Source: an uncultured Faecalibacterium sp.
GTDB taxonomy: Bacteria; Bacillota; Clostridia; Oscillospirales; Ruminococcaceae
Direction: 5' to 3'
DNA: 64,000 bases
Assembly: GCA_934525845.1 (NCBI GenBank)
Contig: CAKSZS010000008.1
Location: forward strand, 1 to 64,000
Shown here piece after piece: positions 1-6,646 of the stretch. The translations under genes were made by a program, and so were the position numbers. The stretch's first letter is position 1. Each line of letters begins with the position of its first letter. The notes beneath the pieces were generated by a model. It had not been told where the DNA came from. It worked only from the letters and a program-made list of their open reading frames with translations, and did no database searches.

Positions 1-243
1 GCACCGCTGATTGTTTATATGGTCGTGCCGGGCTCCTTTGGAGAATGGCTGTCCACCCTGATTCCGGCAGGGGGCATCGGCCTGTCCAATGCCCTGCTTT
101 ATAAGATGTACAGCTTTGACTTCCTCTTTGCGGGCGGGCACGCCTTCTTCCAGGCGGACGTTCTGCGGGCGCTGGCCCCGGTGAAGATCGTGCTTTTCCT
201 CGCGCTGGCTCTGTGGGGATACCGGAGAAAGACGGCACGGTGA
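1..243 (+). CDS. C-terminal fragment of a membrane protein (partial)
   Basis: The reading frame is open from the first base of the window, so the gene begins upstream; the in-frame ATG at 19 is probably internal. The visible 80 residues hold two hydrophobic stretches. The last one (APVKIVLFLALALWGY) is followed by a basic RRK tail, typical of a final membrane helix ending in the cytoplasm. I do not recognise the family. A substrate-binding ECF subunit or another small integral membrane protein would fit, but nothing decides between them. Confidence 0.6.
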   Translation, partial: APLIVYMVVPGSFGEWLSTLIPAGGIGLSNALLYKMYSFDFLFAGGHAFFQADVLRALAPVKIVLFLALALWGYRRKTAR

Positions 244-257
244 ACATAGGATTTCGC

Positions 258-286
258 TTGACAAAAAACAGCGATACTACTATACT
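258..286 (+). promoter_or_regulatory. sigma-A promoter
   Basis: TTGACA at 258-263, a 17-base spacer, and TATACT at 281-286. It lies just after the partial membrane-protein gene and about 65 bases before a strong terminator hairpin, so it most likely drives a short non-coding transcript. Confidence 0.75.
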
Positions 287-292
287 AAAAAC

Positions 293-393
293 AAAGGAAA
301 GGCACTGGCTGCTCATGTGGTCAGTTCCTACCCGGCAGTATGTCAAAAAGATTGACCGCTCGGTTTGGGAGACAGAGGCGGTCAATCTTTTTT
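293..393 (+). ncRNA. candidate small RNA (about 100 nt), class unknown
   Basis: A near-consensus promoter ends at 286 and an intrinsic terminator ends at 393, defining a transcript of roughly 100 nt with no convincing reading frame. The 5' half can form a weak stem (GCTGCT with GGCAGT) around the segment GGTCAGTTCCTACC. I compared it by eye with SRP RNA, 6S, purine, preQ1, fluoride and ZTP motifs and could not place it. It could also be a leader of the gene at 587, but the terminator argues for a separate transcript or an attenuated leader. Confidence 0.45.
350..393 (+). terminator. intrinsic terminator
   Basis: Perfect 10-bp stem GATTGACCGC (350-359) with GCGGTCAATC (378-387), an 18-base loop, then six T residues (388-393). 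Confidence 0.85.
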
Positions 394-519
394 GCTTTTC
401 GAATAGTGTTTTGCTCTCGGGCTGTCCCGGCCTGTTAACGCTTCGAATGGTGCAGACTGGAGTTTTTTTGCGATTTTTACGGCGTTTCAATCGTTTTTAT
501 GGTAAAGAAGCTTTGCTTG

Positions 520-528
520 TGCTATACT
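520..528 (+). promoter_or_regulatory. extended -10 promoter element
   Basis: TG-C-TATACT at 520-528 is an extended -10 element. No good -35 is present at 17 bases. It lies about 55 bases ahead of the ATG at 587 and probably drives the papain-fold gene. Confidence 0.5.
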
Positions 529-586
529 TGACGGGAATACAAGCTGTGCGCAGTTCAAGCGCACCCATCTGCAAAGGGAACATACC

Positions 587-1210
587 ATGAAAACCATCTA
601 CATCCTGCTCACCCGTTCGGGCACGCTGCTGTCCAACCTCGTCTACAGCGTCACCGGGGCCAGCTATACCCATGCGTCGCTGGCCTTTGACGAGGACCTC
701 AGCTGTCTGTACAGCTCCACCCGTAAAAACGGCTATACCATGTTCCCCGCAGGCCCCAGCCGGGAGTATCTGAACCGGGGGGTGTTCAAGCTGCGCCCGG
801 ATGTGCCCTGCGCCCTCTATGCGCTGGAAGTTTCCAACGAAGCGTATCTCCGCGCCAAGCGTCGGGCGGATCATATGATGGCCCACGGCAATCTGTACCG
901 CTTCAACGTGCTGGGGCTGATCTTGTGTGCCCTGCACATCCGCTGGCAGCGCAGGCGGCACTATTTCTGCTCGCAGTTCGTCAGCGAGGTGCTGGAAAAG
1001 AGCGGCGCGATGGAACTGCCCAAACACAGCACCCTGATGCACCCCAACGATTACAGCACCCTGACCGACCTGCGCTGTGTGTACGAGGGGCAGCTCTCCG
1101 GCCTGCCCCAGCGCCAGAAAATGGATCTGGGCGGAGAAGAAACGGTGGTCAGCGTTTATCTGGGTTTGGCGCTGGGATTGGTAAAGGCAGGCGTCCGGCG
1201 GATTTTTTAA
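587..1210 (+). CDS. permuted papain-fold (YiiX/NlpC-P60-like) enzyme
   Basis: A 207-residue protein with the circularly permuted papain layout: a His near the N-terminus (H29 in YTHASLAF) and the putative catalytic Cys later (C128 in FCSQFVSEVL). That order is usual for the YiiX/YebB branch of the NlpC/P60 superfamily, whose members hydrolyse amide or ester bonds in lipids or cell-wall peptides. No signal peptide or membrane helix is evident, so it appears cytoplasmic. The start at 587 is supported by AAAGGGA a few bases upstream. It stands alone between a small-RNA-like unit and two tRNA genes. The fold assignment is fairly safe; the substrate is unknown. Confidence 0.7.
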   Translation: MKTIYILLTRSGTLLSNLVYSVTGASYTHASLAFDEDLSCLYSSTRKNGYTMFPAGPSREYLNRGVFKLRPDVPCALYALEVSNEAYLRAKRRADHMMAHGNLYRFNVLGLILCALHIRWQRRRHYFCSQFVSEVLEKSGAMELPKHSTLMHPNDYSTLTDLRCVYEGQLSGLPQRQKMDLGGEETVVSVYLGLALGLVKAGVRRIF

Positions 1211-1229
1211 AAAATTCTGCAATTGGGTG

Positions 1230-1258
1230 TTGACAAAGGTCGTACTCTGTGATAAACT
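1230..1258 (+). promoter_or_regulatory. promoter of the tRNA pair
   Basis: TTGACA at 1230-1235, 17-base spacer, TAAACT at 1253-1258, about 42 bases upstream of tRNA-Glu. Confidence 0.75.
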
Positions 1259-1299
1259 AACCAAGTCGGGAGCGAAAGCCCGATGCAAAATGGACGTAT

Positions 1300-1374
1300 G
1301 GCCCGTTGGTCAAGCGGTTAAGACAGAGGCCTCTCACGCCTTTAACATCGGTTCGATTCCGGTACGGGTCACCA
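1300..1374 (+). tRNA. tRNA-Glu (anticodon CTC)
   Basis: A cloverleaf can be drawn in full. The acceptor stem GGCCCGT pairs with ACGGGTC (one G-U), and CCA is encoded at 1372-1374. The anticodon stem is GAGGC/GCCTT around the loop CTCTCAC, giving anticodon CTC, which reads GAG. The T arm GGTTCGATTCC is standard. The gene is co-transcribed with tRNA-Asn 41 bases downstream. Confidence 0.95.
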
Positions 1375-1415
1375 TTTTATAGTAGTAAAACGGCTCTACG
1401 CCGTTTTATATAGAT

Positions 1416-1492
1416 GCCTCTTTAGCTCAGTCGGTTAGAGCACCTGACTGTTAATCAGGGTGTCGCCTGTTCGAGTCAGGCAAGAGGCGCCA
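1416..1492 (+). tRNA. tRNA-Asn (anticodon GTT)
   Basis: The acceptor stem GCCTCTT pairs perfectly with AAGAGGC, followed by discriminator G and encoded CCA. The anticodon stem CCTGA/TCAGG encloses CTGTTAA, giving anticodon GTT. It is the second gene of a two-tRNA transcript ended by the hairpin at 1496. Confidence 0.96.
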
Positions 1493-1495
1493 GCA

Positions 1496-1525
1496 AAGCG
1501 ATGGAAGTTTTCCATCGCTTTTTTC
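1496..1525 (+). terminator. terminator of the tRNA operon
   Basis: Perfect 11-bp stem (1496-1506 with 1510-1520), three-base loop, then a T run. Confidence 0.9.
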
Positions 1526-1545
1526 TTTTTCCGCCGCCGCTTTTG

Positions 1546-1574
1546 TTGACAGGGGATGCAGGGCGGGATATACT
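1546..1574 (+). promoter_or_regulatory. trpS promoter
   Basis: TTGACA at 1546-1551, 17-base spacer, TATACT at 1569-1574. It gives trpS a leader of about 165 nt that carries a family B palindrome and no T-box motif. Confidence 0.8.
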
Positions 1575-1627
1575 TAAAACAAGTTTTGAATGAAAAAATT
1601 GTTGGCGGGCGGCTGCTTTTAAGGGCA

Positions 1628-1719
1628 GCGGCCTCGCCCTCTCAGGCGCTGCCGCGCCAGCTCCTCCAAAGGGGGAGCTGGCATCGAGCCTTTGCGAGAT
1701 GACGGAGAGGGCGAGCCGC
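1628..1719 (+). repeat. family B palindromic repeat (copy B1)
   Basis: Outer stem CTCGCCCTCTC (1633-1643) with GAGAGGGCGAG (1705-1715), and an inner hairpin built on CCAGCTCC/GGAGCTGG. It sits inside the trpS 5' leader between the promoter and the ribosome-binding site. Confidence 0.8.
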
Positions 1720-1745
1720 CTTCCGGCAAAATAAAGGAGAACACC

Positions 1746-2807
1746 ATGAAAAAAGTTATTCTGACCGGCGACCGCCCCACCGGACGCCTGCACGTTGGCC
1801 ATTATGTCGGCTCCCTGAAGGAGCGTGTGCGCCTGCAGAACACCGGCGAGTACGATGACATCTTTATCATGATCGCCGACGCCCAGGCCCTGACCGACAA
1901 CGCCGACAACCCGGAAAAGGTGCGCCAGAACATCCTGCAGGTGGCCCTGGACTACCTGGCCTGCGGCATCGACCCCAACAAGGTGCACATCTTCATCCAG
2001 TCCATGGTGCCGGAGCTGACCGAACTGAGCTTCTATTATATGAATCTGGTCACCGTCAGCCGCCTGCAGCGCAACCCCACCGTCAAGAGCGAGATCCAGA
2101 TGCGCAACTTCGAGGCCAGCATCCCGGTGGGCTTCTTCTGCTATCCCATCAGCCAGGCCGCGGACATCACCGCGTTCAAGGCGACCACCGTGCCCGCCGG
2201 TGAGGACCAGAAGCCCATGATCGAGCAGTGCTGTGAGATCGTGCACAAGTTCAACTCCGTCTACGGCGAGACACTGGTGGAGCCGGAGATCGTTCTGCCC
2301 CAGAACGCCGCCTGCCTGCGCCTGCCCGGCATCGACGGCAAGGCCAAGATGAGCAAGAGCCTGGGCAACTGCATCTACCTGTCTGAGGAACCGGAGGACA
2401 TCAAGAAGAAGGTCATGTCCATGTACACCGACCCCAACCACCTGCGGGTGCAGGACCCCGGCCAGGTGGAGGGCAACCCGGTGTTCATCTATCTGGACGC
2501 CTTCTGCCGCCCCGAGCATTTCGCCGAGTTCTGGCCCGAGTACCAGAACCTGGACGAGGTCAAGGCCCACTATCAGCGCGGCGGCCTGGGCGACGTGAAG
2601 GTGAAGAAGTTCCTGAACAGCGTCATGCAGGCTGAGCTGGAACCCATCCGCACCCGCCGCAAGGAGTGGGAGCAGCGTCTGCCGGAAGTGGTGGAGATCC
2701 TGAAGCAGGGCAGTGCCTATGCTGAAAAGACCGCCGCCGCCACCCTGGCCGAGGTCCGCAAGTCCATGCGCATCGACTACTTTGACAACGACAATCTGCT
2801 GAAGTAA
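1746..2807 (+). CDS. trpS: tryptophanyl-tRNA synthetase
   Basis: This class Ic synthetase charges tRNA-Trp in the cytoplasm. The 353-residue protein has the HIGH-type motif near residues 11-20 (PTGRLHVGHY) and an intact KMSKS loop (KAKMSKSLGN), and its length is close to that usual for bacterial TrpRS. The ATG at 1746 is chosen over an upstream in-frame ATG at 1692 because AAAGGAG lies just before it and the protein starts at the conserved strand. It has its own promoter at 1546 and a terminator at 2815. No T-box was found in its leader. Confidence 0.97.
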   Translation: MKKVILTGDRPTGRLHVGHYVGSLKERVRLQNTGEYDDIFIMIADAQALTDNADNPEKVRQNILQVALDYLACGIDPNKVHIFIQSMVPELTELSFYYMNLVTVSRLQRNPTVKSEIQMRNFEASIPVGFFCYPISQAADITAFKATTVPAGEDQKPMIEQCCEIVHKFNSVYGETLVEPEIVLPQNAACLRLPGIDGKAKMSKSLGNCIYLSEEPEDIKKKVMSMYTDPNHLRVQDPGQVEGNPVFIYLDAFCRPEHFAEFWPEYQNLDEVKAHYQRGGLGDVKVKKFLNSVMQAELEPIRTRRKEWEQRLPEVVEILKQGSAYAEKTAAATLAEVRKSMRIDYFDNDNLLK

Positions 2808-2814
2808 GCAGTCT

Positions 2815-2849
2815 GAGAGCCTTTCCAAACTGGGAAGGCTCTTTTGTTT
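2815..2849 (+). terminator. trpS terminator
   Basis: Stem GAGCCTTTCC with GGGAAGGCTC (one G-T pair) followed by TTTTGTTTTTTT. Confidence 0.85.
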
Positions 2850-2864
2850 TTTTGGAGGGTAGTA

Positions 2865-3081
2865 TGCTGGGAGCTTTCTCCTCGGACACGAATACGGGTT
2901 GCGGCTCCCAGCATCCGCCGCGCTTCGCTTGCGTCTTGCTGGCCGCTGCCCCAACAGCGCCTCCCTGTTTCCGCCACTGGCGGCGGTCGTTGCTGTTGCA
3001 GGCCATTCCATCGCCCGCCCTATTGCCCTTCGGGCAACAGGGTCCCACCCCAGCGGACGGTCCTCGGAGAAACTCCCAGCA
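2865..3081 (+). repeat. family A repeat, long form (copy A1)
   Basis: Terminal inverted repeats: TGCTGGGAG (2865-2873) pairs exactly with CTCCCAGCA (3073-3081), and the stem continues inward through TTTCTCC/GGAGAAA. The body has the shared blocks CTCGGACACGAAT, a G/C-rich middle with CCGCCACTGGCGG, and CAACAGGGTCCCACCCC. No reading frame is conserved between copies. It fills the trpS-to-reductase intergenic region after the trpS terminator. Confidence 0.85.
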
Positions 3082-3187
3082 CACCAGCGTAGAACGAGCA
3101 GGTTTTATTTACAGATTCTACATGGAAACCATGCAGGCGCTGTGTTAAAATAAAGCCAGCAAAAAAGAATAAAGGAGAGGTTCCATT

Positions 3188-4186
3188 ATGCATCAGGCAT
3201 CCGATGCACGCTACGCTTCCATGCCGTACCACCGCTGTGGGGAAAGCGGCCTGCTGCTGCCCGCCGTGTCCCTGGGGTTCTGGCACAATTTCGGTGATAC
3301 CGGCCATTTTGACACCATGAAGCAGCTCTGTTTCACGGCCTTTGACCACGGCATCACCCACTTCGACCTGGCCAACAACTACGGCCCGGAACCGGGCAGT
3401 GCTGAAAAGAATCTGGGCCGCATCCTGAAGGAAAACTTCCGCCCCTACCGCGATGAGCTCATCATCAGCACCAAGGCGGGCTATGAGATGTGGCCCGGCC
3501 CCTACGGCAACTGGGGAAGCCGGAAGTATCTGCTGGCCAGCCTGGACCAGAGCCTGCAGCGGCTGGGGCTGGACTATGTGGACATCTTCTATCACCACCG
3601 CATGGACCCCAACACCCCGCTGGAAGAGACCATGGGGGCACTGGAGCAGGCCGTGCGCAGCGGCAAGGCTTTGTATGCGGGCCTGTCCAACTACGACGGC
3701 CCCACGCTGGAAAAGGCGGCCGCCATCCTGAAGGAGCGGCACGTCCCCTTTGTCATCAACCAGAACCGTTATTCCATCTTCGACCGCACCATTGAGCAGA
3801 ACGGCCTGAAGGAGACCGCCAACCGTCTGGGCAAGGGCATCATCGCGTTCAGCCCGCTGGCGCAGGGCCTGCTGACCAACCGGTATCTGAACGGCATCCC
3901 GGCGGACAGCCGCGTCCGCACCGATGGCCGGTTCCTGAAGGAAAGCGCCCTCACCGAAGAAAAGCTGGCCCAGATCCGTGCCCTGAACGAGATCGCGGCT
4001 GCCCGCGGGCAGACCCTGGCCGAAATGGCTCTGGCGTGGATCCTGAAGGACGGTCAGGTGACCAGTGTGCTGATCGGTGCCTCCCGCCCGGAACAGATCC
4101 TGGACAACATCAAGGCGCTGGACAACACGACCTTTACCGCCGAAGAACTGGAAGCCATTGACCGGGCTTCCGGGGCTGCAAAATAA
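3188..4186 (+). CDS. aldo/keto reductase (YghZ-like)
   Basis: A 332-residue NADPH-dependent TIM-barrel reductase. The catalytic tetrad is visible: D60 and Y65 in HFDLANNYG, K96 in STKAG, and His in FYHHRMD. The C-terminal cofactor segment (LIGASRPEQILDN) matches the YghZ/Gpr subgroup, whose E. coli member reduces L-glyceraldehyde 3-phosphate and methylglyoxal. It lies between two repeats and has no operon partner; the next gene is an SDR oxidoreductase after a palindrome. The family assignment is firm, the exact substrate is not. Confidence 0.88.
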   Translation: MHQASDARYASMPYHRCGESGLLLPAVSLGFWHNFGDTGHFDTMKQLCFTAFDHGITHFDLANNYGPEPGSAEKNLGRILKENFRPYRDELIISTKAGYEMWPGPYGNWGSRKYLLASLDQSLQRLGLDYVDIFYHHRMDPNTPLEETMGALEQAVRSGKALYAGLSNYDGPTLEKAAAILKERHVPFVINQNRYSIFDRTIEQNGLKETANRLGKGIIAFSPLAQGLLTNRYLNGIPADSRVRTDGRFLKESALTEEKLAQIRALNEIAAARGQTLAEMALAWILKDGQVTSVLIGASRPEQILDNIKALDNTTFTAEELEAIDRASGAAK

Positions 4187-4264
4187 ACCCTCTCAGGCCG
4201 CTTCGCGTCCAGCTCCCCCCTTCGGGGGAGCTGGCAATGCCGAAAGGCATTGGCTGAGAGGGTT
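4187..4264 (+). repeat. family B palindromic repeat (copy B2)
   Basis: Outer stem ACCCTCTCAG pairs perfectly with CTGAGAGGGT, with inner hairpins AGCTCCCCCC/GGGGGAGCT and ATGCCGAAAGGCAT. It begins directly at the stop codon of the aldo/keto reductase. Confidence 0.85.
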
Positions 4265-4279
4265 CCAAAGGAGAATCGT

Positions 4280-5053
4280 ATGACCAAGACTGTATGGATC
4301 ACCGGGGCAAGCTCCGGCATCGGCAAGGAGTTTGCCCGCCGGTATGCCGCCATGGGCTGCCGGCTCATCCTGACCGCCCGCCGCGCCGACCGGCTGGAAG
4401 CACTGGCTCTGGAACTCAAGCAGGCTCACGGTACGCAGTGCCGCATCCTGCCCGCAGACCTTGCCAGCAAAGCAGACTGCGACCGCCTGTGTGCCGAGCT
4501 GGCAGGGGAGAACATCGACATTTTCATCAACAACGCAGGCTTCGGCGTCTGCGGCAGTCTGCTGGAGACCGACCCCGCCAAGGAAGAAGAAATGGTGCAG
4601 GTGAACGTGGCCGCGATGCGGCGGCTGTTCCAGTTCGCCCTGCGCAAGATGCACGCCCAGGGCGGCGGCACCATCCTGAACGTGGCGTCCTCGGCGGGGC
4701 TGCTGCCCGGCGGGCCGTATATGGCGGGCTACTACGCCAGCAAGGCCTATGTGGTCAGCCTGACCCGGGGCGCGGCGCAGGAACTGAAGGAACAGCGCAG
4801 CCCGGTGTACGTCTGCGCCCTCTGCCCGGGGCCGGTGAACACCGAGTTCAACGACCGGGCAGGTGTGGTGTTTGCCCTTAAGGGCATCACGCCGCAGTTC
4901 TGCGTGGACGAGGCGTTCCATGGGATGCTGCACCACAAGACCATCATCGTGCCGTCCGCGTTCATGCGGGTGTGCACCACGGCCCAGAAGCTGGTGCCCA
5001 CCGGCCTGCTGATGCCCATCGTGGCCCGCCAGCAGAAAAAGAAACTGGGCTGA
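4280..5053 (+). CDS. short-chain dehydrogenase/reductase (YqjQ/DltE-like)
   Basis: A 257-residue classical SDR with the Rossmann motif TGASSGIG (residues 7-14), the NNAG motif, and the catalytic Ser-Tyr-Lys (NVASSAG, YYASK). The long C-terminus and ILTARRADRLEAL resemble the YqjQ/DltE group of NADP-dependent oxidoreductases. The start at 4280 follows AAAGGAG; an in-frame ATG ten codons upstream lies inside the repeat and is rejected. Substrate unknown. Confidence 0.85.
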   Translation: MTKTVWITGASSGIGKEFARRYAAMGCRLILTARRADRLEALALELKQAHGTQCRILPADLASKADCDRLCAELAGENIDIFINNAGFGVCGSLLETDPAKEEEMVQVNVAAMRRLFQFALRKMHAQGGGTILNVASSAGLLPGGPYMAGYYASKAYVVSLTRGAAQELKEQRSPVYVCALCPGPVNTEFNDRAGVVFALKGITPQFCVDEAFHGMLHHKTIIVPSAFMRVCTTAQKLVPTGLLMPIVARQQKKKLG

Positions 5054-5205
5054 CCTTGGAGACAAGCCCAAAATTCAAACACAAAAATTGTGCGTTCTGC
5101 CGATCAAAAGACAGAGGCGGTGCGGACTTGGCAAAAATGTGCGCATTTCCACGAAAAATTTTGCCGAACCAAAGAAAATACAGCAAAAATGCGGAAGAAA
5201 ATGCC

Positions 5206-5234
5206 TTGACAGCCCCTGAAAAGAATGTTACCCT
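5206..5234 (+). promoter_or_regulatory. promoter of the 4-deoxyuronate operon
   Basis: TTGACA at 5206-5211, 17-base spacer, TACCCT at 5229-5234; the leader is about 105 nt. The -10 is weak, so activation or another start is possible. Confidence 0.55.
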
Positions 5235-5343
5235 AGGATACAAGAGGATTGCGGCCCGGCTTGGCCGGGGCGGCGCATCCTGTAAGGAGAAGACGGGCGG
5301 TATGCCCGCAGCAAAGCAACATTTTTGATTGGAGGACTCTATT

Positions 5344-6153
5344 ATGGCACAGTGCACTCCCAAATCTTTTGATCTGACCGGCAAGGTCGCGCTGATCACC
5401 GGCGCATCTTACGGCATTGGTATGGCAATCGCAAAGGCTATGGCTGCCAACGGCGCAACCATCGTGTTCAACGACATCAAGCAGGAGCTGGTGGACAAGG
5501 GCCTGGCTGCTTACGAGGAAGCCGGCATCAAGGCGCACGGCTACGTCTGCGACGTTACCGATGAGGACGCCGTGAACGCTCTGGTGGCAAAGATCACTGA
5601 GGAAGTCGGCCACATCAACATTCTGGTCAACAACGCCGGCATCATCAAGCGCATCCCCATGACCGAGATGAGCGCTGCTCAGTTCCGTCAGGTCATCGAC
5701 GTCGACCTGAACGCTCCCTTCATCGTGGCAAAGGCTGTCATCCCCGACATGATCGCGCAGGGCGGCGGCAAGATCATCAACATCTGCTCCATGATGAGCG
5801 AGCTGGGCCGTGAGACCGTCTCCGCTTACGCGGCAGCCAAGGGCGGCCTGAAGATGCTGACCAAGAACATCGCTTCCGAGTACGGTGCCTACAACATCCA
5901 GTGCAACGGCATCGGACCCGGCTACATCGCTACTCCGCAGACCGCACCTCTGCGTGAGATCCAGCCCGACGGCAGCCGTCATCCCTTCGACCAGTTCATC
6001 GTGGCCAAGACCCCTGCAGGCCGCTGGGGCGAGGCCGAGGACCTGGGCGGACCCGCTGTCTTCCTGGCATCTGCCGCTTCCGACTTCGTGAACGGCCTGA
6101 TCCTGTACGTCGATGGCGGCATCCTGGCTTACATCGGCAAGCAGCCCCAGTAA
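5344..6153 (+). CDS. SDR dehydrogenase of uronate catabolism (DhuD/KduD/gluconate 5-dehydrogenase type)
   Basis: A 269-residue SDR with TGASYGIG, NNAG and the catalytic S-Y-K (NICSMMSE, YAAAKGG), ending in the usual YVDGG motif. It belongs to the gluconate 5-dehydrogenase/KduD group. With the KdgF-like cupin and the RpiB-type isomerase downstream, it most likely reduces 2,5-diketo-3-deoxygluconate to 2-keto-3-deoxygluconate, as KduD or the streptococcal DhuD does. Start at 5344 with GGAGGA seven bases upstream; an ATG at 5329 would remove that spacing. It is first in an operon ending at 7680. Confidence 0.82.
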   Translation: MAQCTPKSFDLTGKVALITGASYGIGMAIAKAMAANGATIVFNDIKQELVDKGLAAYEEAGIKAHGYVCDVTDEDAVNALVAKITEEVGHINILVNNAGIIKRIPMTEMSAAQFRQVIDVDLNAPFIVAKAVIPDMIAQGGGKIINICSMMSELGRETVSAYAAAKGGLKMLTKNIASEYGAYNIQCNGIGPGYIATPQTAPLREIQPDGSRHPFDQFIVAKTPAGRWGEAEDLGGPAVFLASAASDFVNGLILYVDGGILAYIGKQPQ

Positions 6154-6184
6154 GCACCGGGATTTTTCCTGCGTGAGATAAGCA

Positions 6185-6229
6185 CGGCGGCAGGCCGGGC
6201 GGGAACGTCCTGCCTGCCGCCGCGTTTTT
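6185..6229 (+). terminator. internal terminator or attenuating hairpin
   Basis: Perfect 11-bp stem CGGCGGCAGGC (6185-6195) with GCCTGCCGCCG (6212-6222), then CGTTTTTA. It lies between the dehydrogenase and cupin genes and could lower downstream expression. Confidence 0.75.
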
Positions 6230-6256
6230 ATGCGCAGTACAGAAAGGAAAACAGCC

Positions 6257-6601
6257 ATGGACAAGCAGCATAAAGATATCCCCTGGGTGCCCCATGCAGA
6301 GATCGAGCCGGAGGTGTGCGGCCAGGGCGTCAAGCGCCGGGTGCTGGCCTACAGCAAGGACGCCATGTGTGTGGAGAACACCTTTGAGACCGGCGGCGTG
6401 GGCGCGATGCACTGCCACCCCCACACCCAGATCACCTACATCGTCTCGGGACGCTACCGCTTTACCATCGGGGACGAGACCCGCGAGGTCGGCCCCGGCG
6501 ATACCCTGCTGAAGCAGAACGGCGTCATGCACGGCTGTGTCTGCCTGGAGGGCGGCGTCATGCTGGACTTTTTCACCCCCATGCGGGAAGACTTTGTATA
6601 A
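6257..6601 (+). CDS. kdgF: KdgF-like cupin (unsaturated uronate linearisation)
   Basis: A 114-residue single-domain cupin. The metal-binding set is visible: HCHPHTQ near residues 54-60 supplies the first-motif histidines and the Gln/Glu position, and a His in VMHGCV supplies the second motif. This matches KdgF, which converts 4,5-unsaturated galacturonate to the open keto form in pectin and alginate breakdown. Its place between a KduD-type dehydrogenase and an RpiB-type isomerase supports this. The start at 6257 follows AAAGGAAA; the earlier in-frame ATG at 6230 overlaps the hairpin region. Confidence 0.8.
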   Translation: MDKQHKDIPWVPHAEIEPEVCGQGVKRRVLAYSKDAMCVENTFETGGVGAMHCHPHTQITYIVSGRYRFTIGDETREVGPGDTLLKQNGVMHGCVCLEGGVMLDFFTPMREDFV

Positions 6602-6646
6602 CCGCCGGCTTGACCGGGCAGAAAAAATAAGAAGGAGAAACTACCT

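Noticed and set aside
293..345. Resemblance of the GGTCAGTTCC region to SRP RNA or to a purine riboswitch core
   Set aside because: The GGAA apical loop and AGCAGCC arm of SRP RNA are absent, and the three-way junction of purine riboswitches cannot be drawn.
213..590. 125-codon frame spanning the promoter and terminator at 258-393
   Set aside because: It overlaps a clear intrinsic terminator and promoter, lacks a ribosome-binding site, and has an uneven, Leu/Arg-rich composition.
1575..1745. T-box leader for trpS
   Set aside because: No GGTGGNACCGCG-type sequence is present; the structure there is a family B repeat found at unrelated loci.
2844..3153. Short frames within family A repeats (for example 82-98 codons at 2844-3153)
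   Set aside because: Frames are not conserved between the five copies, which differ by indels not in multiples of three; the repeats look structural, not coding.
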